Shown piece by piece: positions 1-6,426 of a stretch of DNA of 8,634 nt. Under the pieces are notes generated by a model. It worked only from the letters and a program-made list of their open reading frames with translations. It was not told the DNA's origin and ran no database searches. The stretch's first letter is position 1; each line of letters starts with the position of its first letter. The stretch spans positions 1 to 8,634 of the forward strand of contig JAOPZO010000331.1 of the NCBI GenBank assembly GCA_025964065.1, read 5' to 3'. Position numbers and translations under genes: made by a program. This DNA comes from Solirubrobacterales bacterium (lineage in GTDB: Bacteria; Actinomycetota; Thermoleophilia; Solirubrobacterales; Solirubrobacteraceae).

Positions 1-1
1 C

Positions 2-3000
2 GAGGGCGTCGACCTCGCCACGGTGACGGGCACGGGCCCGGGCGGCCGCATCACGAAGGAGGACGTGCTCGCGCGCAAGGCCGGCACGACCCCCGCCCGC
101 TCCGCCGCCGCGTCGAACGGCGCCTCCGCCGCCGCGAAGCCCGAGGGCGCGCAGCTCATCAAGGGCTCCGCCGCCGTCCTCGCCCGCTACATGGACGAGT
201 CGCGCTCCATCCCGACCGCGACCTCGTTCCGCACGCTCACGGTCACGGCGATGGACACGCGCCGCAAGCAGCTCAAGAGCGGCGGCCAGAAGGTCTCGTT
301 CACCCACCTCATCGCCTACGCGATCGCGCTCGCGGTCCAGCAGGAGATGCCGGGGATGGCGAGGCACTTCCTCGAGGTCGACGGCAAGCCGCACGTCATC
401 GACGACGACGCGGTCCACCTGGGCATCGCGGTCGACGTCACCACGAAGAAGGGCCGCACGCTGATGGTGCCGGTCATCAAGGACGCGGGCCGCAAGTCGT
501 TCTCCGACTTCAAGGCCGCCTTCGACGACCTCATCGCCAAGGCGCGCGAGAACAAGCTCACCGCGGACGACCTGCAGGGCGCGAACGTCTCGCTCACGAA
601 CCCGGGCGGCATCGGCACGATCGCCTCGGTCCCGCGGCTCATGACGGGCCAGGGCACGATCATCGCCACGGGTTCCATCGCGTACCCCGTCGGCCTCGCG
701 GCGATCGGCGACATGATCGGCGCGGAGAAGGTCATGACGATGACCTCCACGTACGACCACCGGATCATCCAGGGCGCCGAGTCCGGCCAGTTCCTGAAGG
801 TCGTCGAGGACTACCTGCAGGGCGAGAACGGCTTCTACGAGGGCGTCTTCTCGGCGCTCGGCGTCGAGATGGGCCCCGCCCCGCAGGCGCCCGCGCCCGC
901 CGCCGCGGCCGCCGCGCTCCGCGACAGTGCACCGCAGCAGACGACCGCCACGGGCACCATGCCGAGCGAGGAGCTGCTGCAGGCCGTGCAGGCCGCGGTC
1001 TCCCTGCTGAAGGCGCACCGCACCCACGGCCACCTCGCCGCGAAGCTCGACCCGCTCGGCTCCGAGCCCGAGGGCGATCCCGCGCTGGACCCGGAGCCCC
1101 TGGGCCTCACGCCGGAGCTCATGGCGCAGATCCCGGCGAAGATCCTCCGGATGCACGTCCCGGGCGCAACCCTCGCCGACGCGCTGCCGCACCTGCGCGA
1201 GACGTACTGCGGCACCATCGCCTACGAGATCGAGCACATCTCCTCGCACCGCCAGCGCACCTGGCTGCGCGAGCGGATCGAGTCCGGCGCGTTCCGCACG
1301 GGCCTCACGAACGACGAGCAGAAGGCGCTCCTGAAGCGCCTCGTCGAGGTCGACGCGTTCGAGCGCTTCATGCACAAGGCCTACCTCGGCCAGAAGCAGT
1401 TCTCGATCGAGGGCCTCGACATGACGGTCCCGATGGTCGACGAGATGATCCAGCTGAGCGCCGCGCACGGCGCCCGCGAGGTCGTCGTCGGCATGGCGCA
1501 CCGCGGCCGGCTCAACGTGCTCGCGCACAACCTCGGCCGCCCGTACGAGACGATCTTCGCGGAGTTCGAGGGCGCCTCGACGCTCGAGGCGATCACGACG
1601 ATCCCGCAGGGCGGCACGGGCGACGTGAAGTACCACCACGGCGCGCAGGGCAGCTACCAGCTGCCGAACGGCGAGGCGATCCTCGTCAACCTCGAGTCGA
1701 ACCCGTCCCACCTCGAGTTCGTCCACCCCGTCGTCCTCGGCGCCGCCCGCGCCGCGCAGACGACGCGCCAGGGCCCGCACGCCCACCGCGACAACGCGGC
1801 CGCGGTGCCGATCGTCCTGCACGGCGACGCGGCCTTCCCCGGCCAGGGCGTCGTGGCGGAGTCGCTGAACCTCCAGGCGCTCGACGGCTACCAGGTCGGC
1901 GGCGCGCTGCACCTCATCACGAACAACCAGGTCGGCTTCACGACCGACTCGGAGGACTCGCGCTCCACGCGCTGGGCGTCGGACCTCGCCAAGGGCTTCG
2001 ACGTGCCGATCATCCACGTCAACGCCGACGACGTCGCGGCCTGCATCTCCGCGGTGCGACTCGCGTTCGCGTACCGCCAGGAGTTCGGCCACGACGTGCT
2101 CATCGACCTGATCGGCTACCGCCGCTTCGGGCACAACGAGGCCGACGAGCCCGCGTACACGCAGCCCGAGATGTACGCGCAGATCAAGCAGAAGAAGCGC
2201 GTCACCGACCTCTTCGCGGAGCGCCTCGTCGAGACCGGCGTCATCTCCCAGGAGGACGTCGACCGCCAGAAGCAGGAGATCTGGGACGAGCTCACGCGCC
2301 TGCACTCCGACCTCAAGACGCAGATCAAGGACGCCGCGGAGGCCGACGGCGGCCAGGCCTCGCAGCAGACCGGGGAGTACACGCTCGACCGCACGCCGTC
2401 GCCCGAGGTCAAGACGGCCGTCTCGAAGGAGCGCCTCGAGGTGCTCAACGAGGAGCTCCTCCACACGCCCGAGGGCTTCACGGTCCACCCCAAGCTCGCG
2501 AAGCAGCTCGAGCGCCGCCGCACCGCGGTGAGCGAGTCAGGGGGTATCGACTGGGCCCACGCCGAGACGCTCGCCTTCGCCTCCCTCCTCACGGAGGGCG
2601 TGCCGATCCGCCTCACGGGCCAGGACGTCGAGCGCGGGACGTTCTCCCAGCGTCACCTCGTCTTCCACGACGCGAAGACGGGCCAGACGGTCTCGCCCGT
2701 GCAGAACCTGCCGGGCTCGCTGGCGCCGATCGAGCTGCACAACTCGCCCCTGTCGGAGATCGCCTGCCTCGGCTTCGAGTACGGCTACTCGCAGGAGGCG
2801 CCGGAGACGCTCGTGCTCTGGGAGGGCCAGTTCGGCGACTTCGCCAACGGCGCGCAGGTCATCATCGACCAGTTCATCGTGTCGGGCCTCGCGAAGTGGG
2901 GCCAGTCCTCGCGGCTGACGCTCCTGCTGCCGCACGGCTACGAGGGCTCGGGCCCGGAGCACTCCTCCGCGCGCCTCGAGCGCTTCCTCCAGCTCGCCGC

Positions 3001-3616
3001 CGAGGGGAACATCCGCGTCGCGAACCTCACGACGCCCGCGCAGTACTTCCACCTCCTGCGGCGGCAGGCGCGCGTGGCCAAGCAGCGGCCGCTCGTGATC
3101 ATGACCCCGAAGTCGCTGCTGCGGCTGCCGCAGGCGACGAACCGCCTCGAGCACCTGTCCGAGACGCAGTTCTTCCCGGTCCTCGGGGAGCCCCGCGTCC
3201 CGGTCGAGCAGGTCGAGCGCCTCGTGCTCTGCACGGGCAAGATCTACTACGACCTCATCGGGCACCCGGCGCGCCAGGACAACCCGGGCGTCGCGATCGG
3301 CCGCGTCGAGCTCCTCTACCCCTTCCCGGAGGGGCAGATCTCCGAGCTCATCGGGAGCTACCCGAACCTCAAGGAGGTCGTGTGGGCGCAGGAGGAGCCG
3401 CGCAACATGGGCGCCCGCGCGCACATGTTCCCGCGCCTCATGCAGATCCTGCCCGAGCACCTCGGGTTCGGGTACGTCGGCCGGCCGGAGCGCGCGAGCC
3501 CGGGCGAGGGCTACCCCGCCGCCCACAACGTCGAGCAGAACCGCATCATCCGCACCGCGCTCGACCTCGACGTGCCCGTGTCGCTGTACCCGACGAAGAC
3601 GCCGGGCGAGCGATAG
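2..3616 (+). CDS. kgd: Multifunctional 2-oxoglutarate dehydrogenase, fused E2-E1 (Kgd/OdhA type), 5'-truncated
   Basis: This enzyme oxidatively decarboxylates 2-oxoglutarate towards succinyl-CoA in the TCA cycle, in the cytoplasm, working with E3 (Lpd). The frame is open to the left edge, leaving 1204 visible residues (numbered here from nt 2). Residues 1-27 are a peripheral-subunit (E3)-binding domain (VDLATVTGTGPGGRITKEDV). An Ala/Pro/Ser linker follows to about residue 53. The E2 acyltransferase domain spans about 53-285 and has catalytic His253 in YDHRIIQG. A second Ala/Pro linker covers about 293-318. The ThDP-dependent E1 domain fills the rest: GMAHRGRLNVL (His500), GDAAFPGQG (from Gly608), NNQVGF (from Asn641), RRFGHNE (from Arg707), FEYGYS with the probable ThDP glutamate Glu926, and WEGQFGDFANGAQ (from Trp940). 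Mycobacterial Kgd, as I recall it, has the same E2-E1 order but no E3-binding domain. In that family, activity is controlled by acetyl-CoA and by the FHA protein GarA/OdhI; whether that holds here cannot be read from the sequence. The GTG at 23 is internal, not the start. Confidence 0.97.
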   Translation, partial: EGVDLATVTGTGPGGRITKEDVLARKAGTTPARSAAASNGASAAAKPEGAQLIKGSAAVLARYMDESRSIPTATSFRTLTVTAMDTRRKQLKSGGQKVSFTHLIAYAIALAVQQEMPGMARHFLEVDGKPHVIDDDAVHLGIAVDVTTKKGRTLMVPVIKDAGRKSFSDFKAAFDDLIAKARENKLTADDLQGANVSLTNPGGIGTIASVPRLMTGQGTIIATGSIAYPVGLAAIGDMIGAEKVMTMTSTYDHRIIQGAESGQFLKVVEDYLQGENGFYEGVFSALGVEMGPAPQAPAPAAAAAALRDSAPQQTTATGTMPSEELLQAVQAAVSLLKAHRTHGHLAAKLDPLGSEPEGDPALDPEPLGLTPELMAQIPAKILRMHVPGATLADALPHLRETYCGTIAYEIEHISSHRQRTWLRERIESGAFRTGLTNDEQKALLKRLVEVDAFERFMHKAYLGQKQFSIEGLDMTVPMVDEMIQLSAAHGAREVVVGMAHRGRLNVLAHNLGRPYETIFAEFEGASTLEAITTIPQGGTGDVKYHHGAQGSYQLPNGEAILVNLESNPSHLEFVHPVVLGAARAAQTTRQGPHAHRDNAAAVPIVLHGDAAFPGQGVVAESLNLQALDGYQVGGALHLITNNQVGFTTDSEDSRSTRWASDLAKGFDVPIIHVNADDVAACISAVRLAFAYRQEFGHDVLIDLIGYRRFGHNEADEPAYTQPEMYAQIKQKKRVTDLFAERLVETGVISQEDVDRQKQEIWDELTRLHSDLKTQIKDAAEADGGQASQQTGEYTLDRTPSPEVKTAVSKERLEVLNEELLHTPEGFTVHPKLAKQLERRRTAVSESGGIDWAHAETLAFASLLTEGVPIRLTGQDVERGTFSQRHLVFHDAKTGQTVSPVQNLPGSLAPIELHNSPLSEIACLGFEYGYSQEAPETLVLWEGQFGDFANGAQVIIDQFIVSGLAKWGQSSRLTLLLPHGYEGSGPEHSSARLERFLQLAAEGNIRVANLTTPAQYFHLLRRQARVAKQRPLVIMTPKSLLRLPQATNRLEHLSETQFFPVLGEPRVPVEQVERLVLCTGKIYYDLIGHPARQDNPGVAIGRVELLYPFPEGQISELIGSYPNLKEVVWAQEEPRNMGARAHMFPRLMQILPEHLGFGYVGRPERASPGEGYPAAHNVEQNRIIRTALDLDVPVSLYPTKTPGER

Positions 3617-3624
3617 GGGAGAGG
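3616..3624 (+). promoter_or_regulatory. Ribosome binding site supporting a CTG start
   Basis: A purine run, GGGGAGAGG, starts on the last base of the kgd stop codon and ends directly before CTG at 3625. It is a good Shine-Dalgarno match, though closely spaced. No ATG, GTG or TTG lies in this frame between 3382, deep inside kgd, and the conserved HAD motif I, so this site decides the start. Ribosomes ending kgd translation are well placed to reinitiate here. Confidence 0.5.
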
Positions 3625-4335
3625 CTGCTCGGGGTCGTCTTCGACCTCGACGACACGCTGACGGACTACGCCGCCGTCGAAGCCCGGGTCTGGGCCTCGA
3701 CGGCGGCGTCGCTCGTGGGGACGCTGCCCGGGGTCGACGTGGCGGCGGCGCACGCGCGCTTCCTCGCGCTCCGCGAGCCGCTGTACGAGCGGATCCTCAC
3801 GGGCGAGTGGGGAGTCGACGACTACCGGCGCGGCCAGCTCTCCCAGGCGGTCGCGCCGTGGGGCGTGCTCGGCGAGGACGCGCTGGCGGCGCACTGCACG
3901 CTGCGGGACGCCGCCATCGCGGAGACGGTCGCGATGGAGGGCGCCCACGCGCTGCTCGAGCTCCTCCGCGCGCGCGGCCTCCGCCTCGCGGTGCTCACGA
4001 ACGGGTCCCACGGGCTGCTCGAGCGGAAGCTCGAGGCGCTCGGGATCGAGGAGCACCTCGACGCGGTCGTCTCCGCCGTCGACGCCGGCCACCCCAAGCC
4101 GCAGCCCGCTGCCTACACCGCCGTCGCGGACGCGCTCGGCCTCCCGGCGAGCGGGCTCGCGATGGTCGGCGACCATCCCGAGTGGGACGTCGCCGCGCCC
4201 CTCCGCGCGGGCTACGCCGCGGGGGTCTGGCTCGACCGTGGGCACGGTCACCACGACCCGTCGGTGCTGCCGCCGGCCGCGGCGACCGTCGCGACGCTCG
4301 CGGCGGTCCCCGCCGCCCTGGGCCTCACCGCCTGA
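3625..4335 (+). CDS. HAD-family hydrolase (probable phosphatase), CTG start
   Basis: The product is a soluble haloacid-dehalogenase-superfamily hydrolase of 236 residues, probably a small-molecule phosphatase (YjjG or phosphoglycolate-phosphatase-like). The substrate cannot be assigned from sequence. All four HAD motifs are present. Motif I is VVFDLDDTLTD, with nucleophile Asp7 and acid/base Asp9. Motif II is LTNG with Thr125. The motif III lysine is Lys158 in GHPKPQP. Motif IV is MVGDHPEWD, with Asp183 and Asp188 as magnesium ligands. An all-alpha cap of the C1 type fits residues 15-95. The CTG at 3625 gives MLGVVFDLDD, the expected N-terminus for the family. The next in-frame GTG (about 3715) would delete the nucleophile, and the nearest upstream one (3382) would add 81 residues from within kgd. 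The gene starts 8 bases after the kgd stop and is probably co-transcribed, perhaps translationally coupled. Family confidence is high; start and substrate are less sure. Confidence 0.9.
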   Translation: MLGVVFDLDDTLTDYAAVEARVWASTAASLVGTLPGVDVAAAHARFLALREPLYERILTGEWGVDDYRRGQLSQAVAPWGVLGEDALAAHCTLRDAAIAETVAMEGAHALLELLRARGLRLAVLTNGSHGLLERKLEALGIEEHLDAVVSAVDAGHPKPQPAAYTAVADALGLPASGLAMVGDHPEWDVAAPLRAGYAAGVWLDRGHGHHDPSVLPPAAATVATLAAVPAALGLTA

Positions 4336-4349
4336 GCTGGCCCCCGCCA

Positions 4350-4380
4350 CGTGCGTCGGCACGATCCCGTCGAAGGGGTC
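4350..4380 (+). terminator. Weak hairpins between convergent genes
   Basis: The 43-base gap between the HAD and methyltransferase stop codons holds two modest inverted repeats. One is CGTGC-GTCG-GCACG (4350-4363). The other is GATCCC-GTCGAA-GGGGTC (4363-4380), which has one G-U pair if read as plus-strand RNA. They share a base, so only one would form completely. Neither has a T-tract. They are placed where a terminator for the kgd-HAD unit would lie, but the stems are short and such repeats arise by chance at this GC content. Confidence 0.25.
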
Positions 4381-5011
4381 AGGCCCCGTTCAGGCGCAGG
4401 CGGTGCAGGGCGACGCGCGCGTCGTGCGTCGTCGTCAGGGCCCAGCGCTGCGCGGCGGCGTCGAGGAAGGGCAGCGCGGTGAGGCGACCGGGGTCCGCGA
4501 GCAGGACCTCGGGGGCCAGGCGGGGCAGGAGCTCGAGCAGCGGCGCGACGTTGCGGTCCTCGTAGAGGACGTCGGCGAGGAGGACGAGATCCCACGGCGC
4601 GCGTTCGATCAGGGCCTCCGGCGAGCGCCAGTCCACCACGAGCGCCTCGACCTCGACCCCGTTGCGCTCCGCGTTGTGGCGCGCGGCGACGACGGCCTCG
4701 GGCGCCCAGTCCGTGAGCGTCACGTGGGCGCCGCCGAGCGCCGCGGCCAGGCCGGGCAGGCCGAGGCCCGCGCCGAGCTCGAGCACGCGCCGCCCCTCCA
4801 GCGAGCGCCGCGCGACCTGCCGCGCGAGTGCGATCGCGCTCGGCCACAGCTCGACCCAGTACGGCAGGTATTCGTCGCGGGCGTCGAAGGCCTCCTCGTC
4901 GAGCAGCGCCCCCGAGTCCCGCGGCCGCGCGACGAGCACGTCGCGACCGTCCCCGAGCGCGACGACGTCGACGATGGGGTCCTCCCCGGCACCACGGCCC
5001 GGACGCGTCAC
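4379..5011 (-). CDS. Class I SAM-dependent methyltransferase, D-x-x-Y (METTL20/21-like) family
   Basis: This is a 210-residue cytoplasmic Rossmann-fold methyltransferase. The SAM-binding motif I is VLELGAGLGLPG (residues 76-87). The acidic residue after strand 2 is Asp101 (TLTDW). Residues 147-150 read DVLY, the D-x-x-Y motif that marks the METTL20/METTL21 group of protein-lysine methyltransferases. A DPGR motif at 173-176 also resembles the ETF-beta lysine methyltransferase branch. The pre-core segment LPYWVELWPSAIALA (49-63) is typical of this group. The substrate may therefore be a protein lysine, but a small molecule cannot be excluded and no target is encoded nearby. The start is GTG at 5011; the first 15 or so residues are poorly constrained and no strong Shine-Dalgarno is visible. 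It lies 21 bases downstream of the DUF1028 gene on the same strand and is probably co-transcribed with it. Confidence 0.85.
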   Translation of the reverse strand: MTRPGRGAGEDPIVDVVALGDGRDVLVARPRDSGALLDEEAFDARDEYLPYWVELWPSAIALARQVARRSLEGRRVLELGAGLGLPGLAAALGGAHVTLTDWAPEAVVAARHNAERNGVEVEALVVDWRSPEALIERAPWDLVLLADVLYEDRNVAPLLELLPRLAPEVLLADPGRLTALPFLDAAAQRWALTTTHDARVALHRLRLNGA

Positions 5012-5032
5012 GTCGCCGATCCGGCCCGTGGC

Positions 5033-5935
5033 TCAGCCCTCCGCGGCCGCGAGCGCATCGCGCACGACGGCCGCGCTCGGCGCGATGTCAGCTTCCAGGC
5101 GGTCGAGCAGCTCGCGCCAGCCCGGCTGCATGGCGATGGCCCGCTGCACGCGCTCCACGGCGGTCGGCATGTCCCCGGTCTGCGCCGCGGCGAGGCCGGC
5201 CCAGAAGAGCAGCTCGTGGTTCTCGGGCGCCAGCCGGCTCGCCCGCTCGTAGCGGTCGCCCGCGGCCTCGTGCTCGCCTGCCCCCGCCAGGTCGTCGCCC
5301 TCGGAGGCGAGCGCGTACGCGTCGCGGAGGTCCATGAGCCGGTCGAGCTCGGCGAGCGGCTCGGGGTGGTCGTCCACCCGCAGGTCGACCGCCTCGTACC
5401 AGGGCTTCCCGTCCCCGGCGCTCACGAGGATCGCGCACGACTGCTTGCCGCGGACGTCGCCGCCCTGCGCCTCGGCCGCGTGCATCGCGGCCGCGAGCCG
5501 CCGCTCCAGCGGGCCGCTCGCGCGCTCGAACGCCTGCGCCATCGCGGGCCACACCTGCGGCGAGCCCATCATGTTCGCCTGCGCGCAGAAGCCCGCCCCG
5601 AGATCGTGTCCGGCGTGCGCCATGCAGCCCGCACCCGTGTGCACGGCGACGCGGCCCCGGGCGTCGACCACGGCCACCTGGCGGTAGTGCGCCTGCGCGT
5701 CCTCGGCCACCAGCGCGTCGAGCGCGTCCTGCGGCGCCTCCCCCGCCTCGAGCCGGTCGAGCAGCGCGGGGCCGTAGCCGGGCTCGACGATGGACTGGGT
5801 CGCCACGGCGCCGACGCCCGGGCGCACCCAGGGCACGAGCGGGCCGACGGCGAACCAGTGCGACTGGACGGCGACACCGACCGCGCCGGTCTCGGGGTCG
5901 CAGGCGACGATGGAGTAGGTGCCTCTGCGGATCAC
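5033..5935 (-). CDS. DUF1028 family (Ntn-hydrolase-like) protein with TPR-like C-terminus
   Basis: The protein is 300 residues long when started at GTG 5935. Residues 5 to about 210 match the DUF1028 family: GTYSIVACDPETG (5-17), GVAVQSHWFAVG (20-31), GVGAVATQSIVEP (40-52), then the GAGCMAH and GKQSCAILVS segments. DUF1028 is predicted to have an Ntn-hydrolase fold; its reaction and substrate are not established. Residues about 214-283 look like two TPR-type helical hairpins (EAAGDRYERASRLAPEN and TAVERVQRAIAMQPG). Thr6 follows Gly5. In many relatives this Thr comes straight after Met1, so it is a candidate N-terminal nucleophile that here would need removal of five residues. No signal peptide or membrane segment is seen, so the protein should be cytoplasmic. 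Another GTG at 5956 would add seven residues; upstream starts run into the opposite gene region. It is first in a unit with the methyltransferase. Confidence 0.87.
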   Translation of the reverse strand: MIRRGTYSIVACDPETGAVGVAVQSHWFAVGPLVPWVRPGVGAVATQSIVEPGYGPALLDRLEAGEAPQDALDALVAEDAQAHYRQVAVVDARGRVAVHTGAGCMAHAGHDLGAGFCAQANMMGSPQVWPAMAQAFERASGPLERRLAAAMHAAEAQGGDVRGKQSCAILVSAGDGKPWYEAVDLRVDDHPEPLAELDRLMDLRDAYALASEGDDLAGAGEHEAAGDRYERASRLAPENHELLFWAGLAAAQTGDMPTAVERVQRAIAMQPGWRELLDRLEADIAPSAAVVRDALAAAEG

Positions 5936-5942
5936 GCGCAGG

Positions 5943-5948
5943 AGGGTA
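5943..5948 (-). promoter_or_regulatory. Candidate -10 box for a leaderless DUF1028 transcript
   Basis: On the minus strand TACCCT fits the actinobacterial -10 pattern TANNNT. It is followed by seven bases and then GTG at 5935, the spacing expected if transcription starts on the start codon. No Shine-Dalgarno precedes this GTG, which agrees with a leaderless message. No convincing -35 box is visible. The motif is short, so this is only suggestive. Confidence 0.3.
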
Positions 5949-5984
5949 GACCTCACGCCGCCGCGCGGCCGTACCGTGGGTGGC

Positions 5985-6089
5985 GTGCCCGCCGCCCACG
6001 ACGCCCCGCCGTTCGATCGCACCCTGCACGCGCGTGCGGAGATGCTCCTCCGCACGGCGGTCCGCGACGGCTTCGGGAGCCTCGCGTGA
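5985..6089 (+). CDS. Small ORF of 34 codons, unknown function
   Basis: A GTG-initiated ORF encodes MPAAHDAPPFDRTLHARAEM and 14 further residues ending GFGSLA. I recognise no family. It is the frame with the most G/C at third positions through this stretch (only GAT and CGT end in T), as expected for genuine coding here. The product looks partly helical and has no signal or membrane segment. Its TGA overlaps the next GTG (GTGA at 6086-6089). It could be a small protein, a regulatory leader for the ATL-YjbQ genes, or the remnant of a longer gene. A weak purine run (GGGTGG) lies just before the GTG. Confidence 0.4.
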   Translation: MPAAHDAPPFDRTLHARAEMLLRTAVRDGFGSLA

Positions 6090-6130
6090 CCGGCGTCGCA
6101 GTCTCCGTCAGCGCCGCGGGCGCCGCGTGA
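6086..6130 (+). CDS. Possible 14-codon leader ORF before ATL
   Basis: GTG at 6086 has a well-placed Shine-Dalgarno (GGGAG at 6075-6079, six bases upstream) and encodes MTGVAVSVSAAGAA. Its stop overlaps the GTG of the ATL gene (GTGA at 6127-6130), while its own start overlaps the stop of the preceding 34-codon ORF. The ATL start itself has no Shine-Dalgarno. A coupled leader would therefore explain how ATL is translated. A 14-codon ORF can easily occur by chance. Confidence 0.25.
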   Translation: MTGVAVSVSAAGAA

Positions 6131-6426
6131 GCGACGCGGCCGCGTGGCGGATCGTCGAGGGCGTCCGCGCGATCCCCGAGGGCTTCGTGCGCACCTACGG
6201 CGATCTCTCCCCCGGCGCCCCGCGCTTCACGGGCCACGTGCTCAAGCACGCCGACCGCCTCGGGCACGACCTCCCGTGGCACCGCGTCGTCCGCGCCGAC
6301 GGCACGCTCGCCAAGGGGGAGGAGCAGCGCGCGCTGCTCGAGGCCGAGGGGGTCCCCTTCGACCGGCGCGGGCGTGTCGACCTCGGTGTGGCACGCTTCT
6401 GGGCAGATGACCTGGCTCTCCCGTGA
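6127..6426 (+). CDS. atl: Alkyltransferase-like (ATL) DNA repair protein
   Basis: This 99-residue protein is the DNA-binding half of an O6-alkylguanine-DNA alkyltransferase with tryptophan where the acceptor cysteine should be: PWHRV (residues 50-54) replaces PCHRV. That is the hallmark of ATL proteins, which bind O6-alkylguanine, flip the base and hand the lesion to nucleotide excision repair without transferring the alkyl group. The flipping Tyr24 (RTYGDL) and the arginine-finger equivalent Arg33 (PRFTGHVLK) are both present. The opening IPEGFVRTYGDLSPGA fits the family, and the length is normal for a stand-alone ATL. The GTG start follows from the frame; no other start lies just upstream, and no Shine-Dalgarno is visible. 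Its last 20 bases overlap the YjbQ gene, which implies co-translation. Confidence 0.9.
   Translation: MSDAAAWRIVEGVRAIPEGFVRTYGDLSPGAPRFTGHVLKHADRLGHDLPWHRVVRADGTLAKGEEQRALLEAEGVPFDRRGRVDLGVARFWADDLALP

Larger units (their letters stand above)
5936..6126. other. Divergent intergenic control region
   Basis: This 191-base stretch separates the minus-strand DUF1028-methyltransferase unit from the plus-strand ATL-yjbQ unit, so it must contain both promoters. It holds a possible leaderless -10 box on the minus strand and the 34- and 14-codon ORFs on the plus strand. I see no clear -35/-10 pair for the plus strand and no obvious operator palindrome. Confidence 0.5.

Noticed and set aside
878..955. 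Ala/Pro-rich low-complexity stretch in kgd as a possible repeat element or frameshift.
   Set aside because: It lies between the E2 and E1 domains in a continuous frame, as expected for a flexible interdomain linker.
2537..3526. A 329-codon minus-strand open frame inside kgd.
   Set aside because: It is opposite highly conserved E1 sequence and its product is an Arg/Glu/Leu-rich artefact of complementing a GC-rich gene.
2896..3624. A 243-codon N-terminal extension of the HAD protein within kgd, from GTG 2896.
   Set aside because: The added sequence is Ala/Arg/Pro-rich without family similarity and overlaps conserved E1 in another frame.
5936..6055. A 40-residue N-terminal extension of the DUF1028 protein (start at 6055).
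   Set aside because: The extension does not resemble the family N-terminus, would cross the divergent promoter region and the 34-codon ORF, and the domain starts at residue 5 of the shorter form.
4238..6130. A 630-codon open frame on the plus strand across the methyltransferase and DUF1028 genes.
   Set aside because: Its translation is an Arg/Ala/Gly/Pro-rich string with no recognisable motif. It lies opposite two clear minus-strand genes, and long antisense open frames are expected at this GC content.
6127..6426. An active O6-methylguanine methyltransferase (MGMT/Ogt).
   Set aside because: The acceptor cysteine is replaced by tryptophan (PWHRV), which identifies a non-catalytic ATL.
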